From UBA1049 sp964525815 (GTDB lineage Bacteria; Bacillota; Clostridia; Oscillospirales; CAG-382): a stretch of 8,128 bases of DNA. The translations under genes were made by a program, and so were the position numbers. Under the pieces are notes generated by a model. That model was not told the origin of the DNA and searched no databases. It saw nothing but the letters and a program-made list of their open reading frames with translations. Below, one piece after another: positions 1-4,816 of this stretch. Position 1 is the first letter of the stretch. Each line of letters opens with the position of its first letter. The DNA lies in NCBI GenBank assembly GCA_964525815.1, contig CAZGJQ010000090.1, forward strand, positions 1 through 8,128, in the 5' to 3' direction.

Positions 1-11
1 AGGAAAAATGG

Positions 12-46
12 AAAAAGCATAAGACACAAAGTGTCCCATGCTTTTT
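12..46. terminator. Hairpin near the left edge, possible bidirectional terminator
   Basis: The arms 12-20 (AAAAAGCAT) and 38-46 (ATGCTTTTT) pair perfectly. GACAC (23-27) and GTGTC (31-35) pair inside them, with a small AA/CC internal mismatch and a three-base loop. The A and T runs in the arms give it terminator character in either direction. Read leftwards, a further T run follows a few bases after the stem. It may end a gene lying left of the window, or stop leftward readthrough from the tRNA and opp operon. The fold is seen in the sequence; termination is inferred. Confidence 0.5.
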
Positions 47-258
47 GCTTGTTACGATATTATACAACAGTGGCCTGCTTGGGTGGTGCATTTTTATTTG
101 CCATTTCCGGTTCGTTTTATTTACCAGAGTCTGATTCTTTTATTATTTCCGCCATTTTACAAATATTTGGTTTCGAACAAAAATTCGAGCAATATCAAAA
201 AAATAATGAGATATTGAACGGTTCCCCCGTCTTAAATACCTCATTTGTCTGTAGCCTG
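47..258. other. AT-rich intergenic stretch with no supported gene
   Basis: An 80-codon open frame crosses this stretch on the plus strand. It lacks a convincing ribosome site, ends inside the tRNA-proximal hairpin, and does not read like a known protein, so I do not call it. Two weak inverted repeats are present: CAATATC (190-196) with GATATTG (210-216), and TCGAA (173-177) with TTCGA (184-188). A TATAAT-like hexamer occurs leftward near 59-64 but has no matching -35. I see nothing else. Confidence 0.5.
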
Positions 259-286
259 AAATGCACCCATTAAGGGTGCATTTTTT
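259..286. terminator. Terminator hairpin at the 3' end of tRNA-Leu, probably bidirectional
   Basis: Ten base pairs form between 259-268 (AAATGCACCC) and 274-283 (GGGTGCATTT) around the loop ATTAA. Read rightwards, the stem is followed by a T run to 286, the classic intrinsic terminator layout. Read leftwards, the direction of the tRNA, the U tract is short (UUU, partly in the stem) and then breaks to CAGG. It abuts the encoded CCA end of the tRNA, so it most likely ends the tRNA transcript and may also block rightward transcription. The fold is clear; which direction it works best in is inference. Confidence 0.7.
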
Positions 287-368
287 GGTGCGGCTGATGG
301 GACTTGAACCCATACGGTTGCCCACACGCCCCTCAAACGTGCGCGTCTGCCGATTCCGCCACAGCCGC
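286..368 (-). tRNA. tRNA-Leu, anticodon GAG
   Basis: This gene specifies a leucine tRNA reading CUC and CUU codons. The 83-base minus-strand sequence folds as a class II tRNA. The acceptor stem GCGGCTG (368-362) pairs with CAGCCGC (296-290). The D arm begins GCGGAATCGG. The anticodon stem CACGT/GCGTG encloses the loop TTGAGGG, which gives anticodon GAG. The 11-base variable arm TGGGCAACCGT suits leucine. The T arm is ATGGG-TTCAAGT-CCCAT. The discriminator is A (289) and the CCA end is encoded (288-286). It has its own promoter upstream and a hairpin directly downstream, and lies 133 bases after oppF. Confidence 0.96.
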
Positions 369-385
369 AAATATTTACTTTTTAC

Positions 386-417
386 GCACTGTTTTATTAT
401 GAGGGATATCACAGCGC
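386..417 (-). other. Hairpin in the 5' leader of the tRNA-Leu precursor
   Basis: On the minus strand GCGCTGT (417-411) can pair with ACAGTGC (392-386), seven pairs including one G-U, around an 18-base loop. A few more T-A pairs may form outside after a mismatch. The predicted transcript start from the promoter at 425-452 is near 417, so this hairpin would fill most of the leader of about 50 bases that RNase P must remove. A processing or stability role is inference, and the large loop makes the fold only moderately convincing. Confidence 0.35.
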
Positions 418-424
418 AAAAACT

Positions 425-452
425 ATTATACACTAAAATGCGGGTTTGTCAA
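425..452 (-). promoter_or_regulatory. Sigma-70/SigA promoter of tRNA-Leu
   Basis: On the minus strand a perfect -35 (TTGACA, 452-447) is followed after 16 bases by a perfect -10 (TATAAT, 430-425). An A-rich tract (AAAGAAAAAAGG) lies just upstream of the -35 and resembles an UP element. The predicted start is about 49 bases before the mature tRNA 5' end. The position between oppF and the tRNA shows that the tRNA can be transcribed independently of the operon, and probably strongly. Confidence 0.88.
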
Positions 453-501
453 TACCTTTTTTCTTTACCGAATCTCTAAAATCCGCAGGTAAATGTCTGC
501 T

Positions 502-1482
502 TTATATTGATTCCGCATAAAGATGACAGGCAACGCTGTGTCCTTGCTTGTTTTCGGTCAGAACAGGGGGGACGCTTCTGCATATATCCATGCACTCAGA
601 GCATCTTGTGCAGAACCTGCACCCGTGCGGCGGATCGGATGGTGAGGGAAGCTCCCCTGTGAGCTTTATTCGTTTGGTTCTTGTGTTTGGATCAGGTATC
701 GGAATCGCACTTAACAGCGCTTTTGTGTAAGGATGCAGGGGATTTTTAAATATCCGCTCCCTTGCACCCGTTTCCACAATACGGCCGAGATACATAACGG
801 CGACACGGTGCGAAATATGCTTTACCACCGATAAATCATGTGAGATAAAAAGATAGGAGAACCCGTGCCGCTGCTGTAAATCGGTTAAAAGGTTAATAAT
901 CTGCGCCTGCACAGAAACATCCAGTGCGGAGACCGGCTCGTCGCATACAATAAACTCCGGCTTCAGTGCAAGCGCCCGTGCAATGCAGATACGCTGCCGC
1001 TGTCCTCCCGAGAATTCGTGCGGATAGCGGTTATAATAATATTCCGGCAGTCCGCAGCTCTTCATCACCTCCACAATATAAGCTCTGCGGTCTTTTCTCG
1101 GCACAATATCGTGCTCCCGCACCGCCTCGCCGATTATTTCTCCGATTGGCATGCGGGGACTAAGGCTGGAATACGGGTCTTGAAATATAATCTGCATCCT
1201 GGGACGCAAGCTCCTCATATCCCTTTTTTTCAGCTCTGTTATATCCGTGCCGTTAAATATAATCCTTCCTGCCGTAAGCTCATGCAAGCGCAGAATACTT
1301 CGCCCGACGGTGCTTTTTCCGCAGCCAGATTCCCCAACAAGCCCTAGGGTTCTTCCCTTTTCAATCACAAAGGAAACCCCATCCACCGCTTTAAGGAAGC
1401 TGCTCGGCTTGCCGAAAAAGCTTCTCCCGACCGGGAAATATTTTTTTAGGTTGTTAACCTGCAGGCAGTAGTTGTTTTCCAT
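502..1482 (-). CDS. oppF: Oligopeptide/dipeptide ABC transporter ATPase, OppF/DppF type
   Basis: This 326-residue protein is the second ATPase of a peptide importer; it hydrolyses ATP at the inner face of the membrane with OppD to drive OppB-OppC. The motifs seen are Walker A GESGCGKST (50-58), Q-loop Q101, signature FSGGQRQR (157-164), Walker B ending DEP (181-183) and switch histidine H215. The C-terminal oligopeptide-type domain carries C288, C294, C301 and C319 in the spacing C-x5-C-x6-C-x17-C. This matches the set that binds a 4Fe-4S cluster in characterised DppD-type ATPases; C291 and C297 are extra. The length is normal. The ATG has AAGG six bases upstream and starts two bases past the end of the oppD stop, so translation is probably coupled. 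F rather than D is assigned from last position in the operon and from sequence style. Substrate specificity is not determined. Confidence 0.95.
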   Translation of the reverse strand: MENNYCLQVNNLKKYFPVGRSFFGKPSSFLKAVDGVSFVIEKGRTLGLVGESGCGKSTVGRSILRLHELTAGRIIFNGTDITELKKRDMRSLRPRMQIIFQDPYSSLSPRMPIGEIIGEAVREHDIVPRKDRRAYIVEVMKSCGLPEYYYNRYPHEFSGGQRQRICIARALALKPEFIVCDEPVSALDVSVQAQIINLLTDLQQRHGFSYLFISHDLSVVKHISHRVAVMYLGRIVETGARERIFKNPLHPYTKALLSAIPIPDPNTRTKRIKLTGELPSPSDPPHGCRFCTRCSECMDICRSVPPVLTENKQGHSVACHLYAESI

Positions 1483-1483
1483 G

Positions 1484-2626
1484 TTAAACCTTCATCCCTT
1501 TATCCGCCAGATAGCAGGCGGCATAATGCGTATCGCTGAGCCTGAAGCTCTCCGGATATGCACCGCCGCATCTTTCGAAGCTCTTGTCGCATCTTTCTCT
1601 GAAATAACAGCAATCCGGTAAATCAATAGGGTTAGGCACCTGCCCGGGAATGCAAAGCAGCCGCTCTGATTCCTTGCTCACCTCGGGCTTGCTTCTCATC
1701 AACCCGATTGTATAGGGGTGCCTCGGGTCGGAAAAAATCTCCTTGACCGTTCCCTTCTCCACAACCCTACCCGCATACATTACGACAACATAATCCGCTG
1801 TTTCCGCAACAACACCGAGATCATGCGTTATAAGCAGTATGGAGGCATTCATTTTTGCTTTTATATCCCTCAAGAGCTCCAAAATCTGCGCCTGAACCGT
1901 AACATCCAGAGCGGTGGTGGGCTCGTCTGCGATTATGAGCTTAGGGTTGCAGGCAAGTGCCATGGCAATGACAACCCTCTGCCTCATTCCGCCCGAGAGC
2001 TGATGCGGATAGCTCTTGTATATCTCCTCCGCTCTTGCTATGCCTACCGTTTTAAGCAGCTCCACGGATTTTTCTGCCGCCTGCTTTTTTCTCTGCCCAA
2101 AATGCAATATCAGCACCTCATCAAGCTGCGCTCCCACGGTAAAAACCGGATTAAGGCTGGTCATGGGCTCCTGAAAAATCATAGAAATATCCCTGCCTCT
2201 GATTTTACGCATGGTCTCGGTCGGTATTTTGGTTATATCGTAGCATTTGTCTTGGGTTTTGAATCTGATGCTGCCCTTTACAATCTGTCCCTGCGGTGCC
2301 TGCACAAGCTGTATAAGAGACAGAGCGGTAACGCTCTTGCCACAGCCCGACTCCCCAACAACGCTGACTGTGCTGCCTATTGGAATATCGAAGGTAACGC
2401 CGTCCACCGCCTTGAGTACGCCCGTATCCGTAAAAAAAACGGTGTGCAAGTCCTCAATCTCAACTATATTGTTTTCGTTTCTCATCCGGGCTGTATATTC
2501 ACTGACAGGTACCGCTCTGCGCTTTTTTTCCTCGAGCAGACGCATCATTTTCCTGTTCTGCCTGGCTATCTCCCGTTCCTGCCTGAGAGTTAATCGGTGA
2601 GAGTTCTTATTGCTATTGCTGCTCAT
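1484..2626 (-). CDS. oppD: Oligopeptide/dipeptide ABC transporter ATPase, OppD/DppD type, with N-terminal extension
   Basis: This is the first ATPase of the importer, partner of OppF. The motifs are Walker A GESGCGKS (91-98), Q-loop Q152 in FQEPMTSLNP, signature LSGGMRQR (210-217), Walker B LIIADEP (230-236) and H268. C340, C346, C353 and C371 form the C-terminal cysteine set expected for a 4Fe-4S site; C339 sits beside C340. At 380 residues it is longer than usual because the ATPase domain begins only near residue 53. Residues 1-50 are Ser/Asn-rich and then strongly charged (Arg, Glu, Lys, Gln), likely helical or coiled. The start at 2626 is preferred because AAAGG lies nine bases upstream. 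The internal ATG at 2485, codon 48, has no ribosome site. It follows oppC by 58 bases, the largest gap in oppBCDF. Confidence 0.95.
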   Translation of the reverse strand: MSSNSNKNSHRLTLRQEREIARQNRKMMRLLEEKKRRAVPVSEYTARMRNENNIVEIEDLHTVFFTDTGVLKAVDGVTFDIPIGSTVSVVGESGCGKSVTALSLIQLVQAPQGQIVKGSIRFKTQDKCYDITKIPTETMRKIRGRDISMIFQEPMTSLNPVFTVGAQLDEVLILHFGQRKKQAAEKSVELLKTVGIARAEEIYKSYPHQLSGGMRQRVVIAMALACNPKLIIADEPTTALDVTVQAQILELLRDIKAKMNASILLITHDLGVVAETADYVVVMYAGRVVEKGTVKEIFSDPRHPYTIGLMRSKPEVSKESERLLCIPGQVPNPIDLPDCCYFRERCDKSFERCGGAYPESFRLSDTHYAACYLADKGMKV

Positions 2627-2684
2627 CGTATTTTTCCTTTCGATCTTGAACGCTTCGACTTATGCTCATTCTTATTTATAACTG

Positions 2685-3716
2685 TTACTTATGGGAAGAA
2701 GAATTAGGGTCAAAGGCGTCCCGCAATCCGTCTCCGACAAAATTAAACCCAAGCACGGCGGCTACGATAAGAACGCCGGGTGCAACCCAAAGGTTTGGAT
2801 AATAAGCCAAAATCTGACCGCCCCTCGAGGGGTCGGCAGCCGAAATCATGGTTCCCCACGCCGCCTTGGGGAACTGAACTCCCAGTCCCAAAAATGACAG
2901 GGTTGATTCGTACAAAATAACACTGCCCAATCCGAGGGTCATGGCAACGATGAGCTGCGGCATTATGTTCGGAAGTAAATGCTTAATTATTTTTGAGCTT
3001 GTTCGTATTCCGGTCGCCTCCGCCGCAGTCATGAATTCCCGCTCCCTGAGCGACAGAATCTGCCCTCTCACGAGCCGGGCGGTCGCTGCCCACCCGAAGA
3101 AGGTTAATATCGCCATAAGCCAGTATATACGATGGTTGGGGTTTACCCCCATTGAGATTACGATTTGAGCGGAAATGAGTAATATGGGCAATCCGGGCAG
3201 GCAAATGAAGATATCCACAATCCTCATTATCAGCATATCCACCCACCCGCCGAAGTAGCCTGCCAGCCCTCCGAACAAAACACCGAGTATGGTCTCCGTA
3301 AAAACAACGATAAAGCTGATAGCAAGGGATATTCTGCCGCCGTACATAAGGCGGGTAAACGCATCCATTCTGTTGCCGTCCGTACCTAACCAGTGCCGGC
3401 TCGAGGGAGGCGCCTTATCCGTTACAATGCTCTTTGAAGCGTCAAAATACCTATATATATTCCCGTCCGCTCCCGTAAAGGTCTCCTCAGTAATCATACG
3501 AACCTCCCGCTCTATATAAAAGGTTTCGTCCTCATTATATTCGGAAAAAAGCGGACCTGCAAAGCAGAATGCAAAAAGAAGCACAAGCATTATCAGCCCG
3601 AACATGGACAACCGGTTCCTCAGAAACCGGCGCAGAACAAGTCTGGACGGAGACAATGTTTTTGCGCTGTCCCGCAGACTTGAAATACCGCTTGTATTGT
3701 TTGTGTTTGAGTTCAT
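2685..3716 (-). CDS. oppC: Peptide ABC transporter permease, OppC/DppC type
   Basis: This is one of the two channel subunits of the importer, in the cytoplasmic membrane. A Ser/Asn-rich cytoplasmic tail (1-25) precedes the first membrane segment (about 36-56). The family entry motif HWLGTDGNRMDAFTRLMYGG lies at 108-127, followed by further hydrophobic segments from about 129 to the end. The EAA loop that contacts the ATPases is at about 227-250 (EFMTAAEATGIRTSSK then HLLPN). The protein is 343 residues, against about 300 for E. coli OppC; the extra length is the N-tail and the outer loop at about 57-107. The ATG start has AGGGGG eleven bases upstream, and that site overlaps the oppB stop codon. 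This suggests that oppC translation depends on ribosomes finishing oppB. Confidence 0.95.
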   Translation of the reverse strand: MNSNTNNTSGISSLRDSAKTLSPSRLVLRRFLRNRLSMFGLIMLVLLFAFCFAGPLFSEYNEDETFYIEREVRMITEETFTGADGNIYRYFDASKSIVTDKAPPSSRHWLGTDGNRMDAFTRLMYGGRISLAISFIVVFTETILGVLFGGLAGYFGGWVDMLIMRIVDIFICLPGLPILLISAQIVISMGVNPNHRIYWLMAILTFFGWAATARLVRGQILSLREREFMTAAEATGIRTSSKIIKHLLPNIMPQLIVAMTLGLGSVILYESTLSFLGLGVQFPKAAWGTMISAADPSRGGQILAYYPNLWVAPGVLIVAAVLGFNFVGDGLRDAFDPNSSSHK

Positions 3717-3727
3717 TCGTATATATA

Positions 3728-3733
3728 CCCCCT
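3728..3733 (-). promoter_or_regulatory. Ribosome binding site of oppC overlapping the oppB stop
   Basis: The minus strand reads TAGGGGGT, where TAG is the oppB stop (3734-3732) and AGGGGG is the oppC Shine-Dalgarno site. Spacing to the ATG is 11 bases, longer than ideal. The overlap implies that the site may be exposed or reloaded by ribosomes terminating oppB. The same AGGGGGTA string precedes oppA. Confidence 0.6.
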
Positions 3734-4721
3734 ATACAAGCTTGACACGGGGGTCAACCGCCATATACAGCAAATCGGACAGCAGGATTCCGAGAACGGT
3801 CAACACAGCAAGGAACATATTATAGCCCATAACAAAGGGTACATCCGCCTGGAGCACCGCTTTATAAGCGGTATAGCCTATGCCCTCTATCGCAAAAACG
3901 CTCTCCACAATAAGAGCTCCCCCGAACAGGGTGGGCAACACGCCACCCATCATGGTGACGAGAGGTATGAGAGTGTTCCTGAAGGCGTGCTTATAAACAA
4001 CCGTTTTTTCGGACAGCCCCTTGGCTCTTGCCGTGCGTATATAATCGGAGCTGAGCACCTCAAGCATATTGGTTCTCGTATAGCGCATTAATCCCCCTAC
4101 CGACAGCAGCACAAGGGTTATTATCGGGAGCACAAGATGGCGGGCAAGGTCAATGTAATAATCAAATCCCGTCAGCATTTTAGAAGCGTCACTGTACCCG
4201 GCGAACGGAAACCATCCCAGCCCAACCGAAAACACCCGCAAGAGCAGTGCCGCCAAAAAAAAGGAGGGCAGAGAAATACCCGCCATTGCCAAGACGGTTA
4301 CCGCATAATCCGCCTTTCCGTATTGGTTTGTCGCCGCATATATTCCCAGCGGAACGGCAATCAGCACCTGTAGAATCAAGGCGGTAAAGGATATACCGAA
4401 GGACAGCCACATATATTGCCTGATAACCTCCGCAACAGGTCTTCCGTAAACAAAGGATATACCCAGATCTCCCCTCAACAGGTTCCCCAGCCATTTGAAG
4501 TAGCTGCCTATTATACCCCAAAAGGAATTGTCCCCGATGCCGTACAGCTCCTTCATACCCGCAACATCCTCGGCGGTGAGCGTACCCTTTGCCACCCTTG
4601 CCGCTGTCTGGGTGTCTATATAATCTGCCGGCATGTTTCTTACCAGAAAATATATTATCACGGATGTGCCGAACAAAATAACAATCCCCAACAGTAATCT
4701 CTTTAATATATACTTAAGCAA
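3732..4721 (-). CDS. oppB: Peptide ABC transporter permease, OppB/DppB type
   Basis: This is the first channel subunit of the importer. At 329 residues it is close to the family length. The N-terminus MLKYILKRLLLGIVILFG opens the first membrane segment (about 9-28). An outer loop follows (about 29-100, with ELYGI and GDLGISF typical of OppB). Further segments lie near 104-130, 138-165, 195-215, 252-274 and 301-322. The EAA loop that docks on the ATPases is at about 222-250 (SSDYIRTARAKGLSEKTVV then HAFRN), and the C-terminus DPRVKL is typical of the family. The start codon is TTG, chosen because GGGGAGGT lies seven bases upstream. It begins 95 bases after oppA, behind an attenuator-like hairpin, and is followed by oppC after 15 bases. 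Confidence 0.95.
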   Translation of the reverse strand: MLKYILKRLLLGIVILFGTSVIIYFLVRNMPADYIDTQTAARVAKGTLTAEDVAGMKELYGIGDNSFWGIIGSYFKWLGNLLRGDLGISFVYGRPVAEVIRQYMWLSFGISFTALILQVLIAVPLGIYAATNQYGKADYAVTVLAMAGISLPSFFLAALLLRVFSVGLGWFPFAGYSDASKMLTGFDYYIDLARHLVLPIITLVLLSVGGLMRYTRTNMLEVLSSDYIRTARAKGLSEKTVVYKHAFRNTLIPLVTMMGGVLPTLFGGALIVESVFAIEGIGYTAYKAVLQADVPFVMGYNMFLAVLTVLGILLSDLLYMAVDPRVKLV

Positions 4722-4728
4722 AAAACAG

Positions 4729-4736
4729 ACCTCCCC
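4729..4736 (-). promoter_or_regulatory. Strong ribosome binding site that sets the TTG start of oppB
   Basis: The minus strand carries GGGGAGGT, nearly full complementarity to the 16S rRNA tail, seven bases before TTG at 4721. It decides the start in the absence of a nearby ATG and may compensate for the weak start codon. Confidence 0.8.
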
Positions 4737-4756
4737 GCAGACAACCTCAATATTAC

Positions 4757-4792
4757 AAAAAGGGGCTTAATAGCCGTCTATTAAGCCCCTTT
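4757..4792 (-). terminator. Intrinsic terminator/attenuator between oppA and oppB
   Basis: The arms 4778-4792 and 4759-4773 form a perfect 15-bp stem (minus strand AAAGGGGCTTAATAG with CTATTAAGCCCCTTT) closed by the four-base loop ACGG. A run of five Ts (4761-4757) follows the GC-rich part of the stem and overlaps the base of it. It lies 25 bases after the oppA stop. In binding-protein operons such hairpins commonly let only part of the transcription through and protect the 3' end of the upstream message, so that binding protein exceeds permease. No separate promoter for oppBCDF is obvious in the 36 bases between the hairpin and the oppB start. Confidence 0.88.
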
Positions 4793-4816
4793 CTGTCATT
4801 TATTTATAATGTTTAT

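Noticed and set aside
190..216. Inverted repeat CAATATC/GATATTG as a terminator or operator
   Set aside because: It has seven AT-rich pairs with a 13-base loop and no transcript to end there; too weak to call.
31..273. 80-codon open frame on the plus strand
   Set aside because: It has no ribosome site, starts inside a hairpin and ends inside the terminator next to the tRNA; the sequence has no recognisable domain.
143..433. 96-codon open frame on the minus strand over the tRNA
   Set aside because: It runs through the tRNA-Leu gene and its promoter, so it is a shadow frame.
2310..2323. Tn5-type transposon end
   Set aside because: Only 14 bases match, there is no second end or transposase, and the bases encode conserved OppD residues in frame.
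1718..2593. 291-codon open frame on the plus strand
   Set aside because: It is antisense to the well-supported oppD and shows no domain or ribosome site; it follows from the codon bias of oppD.
2627..2684. Internal promoter or hairpin in the oppC-oppD gap
   Set aside because: I found no paired -35/-10 boxes and no stem stable on the transcribed strand; it holds only the oppD ribosome site.
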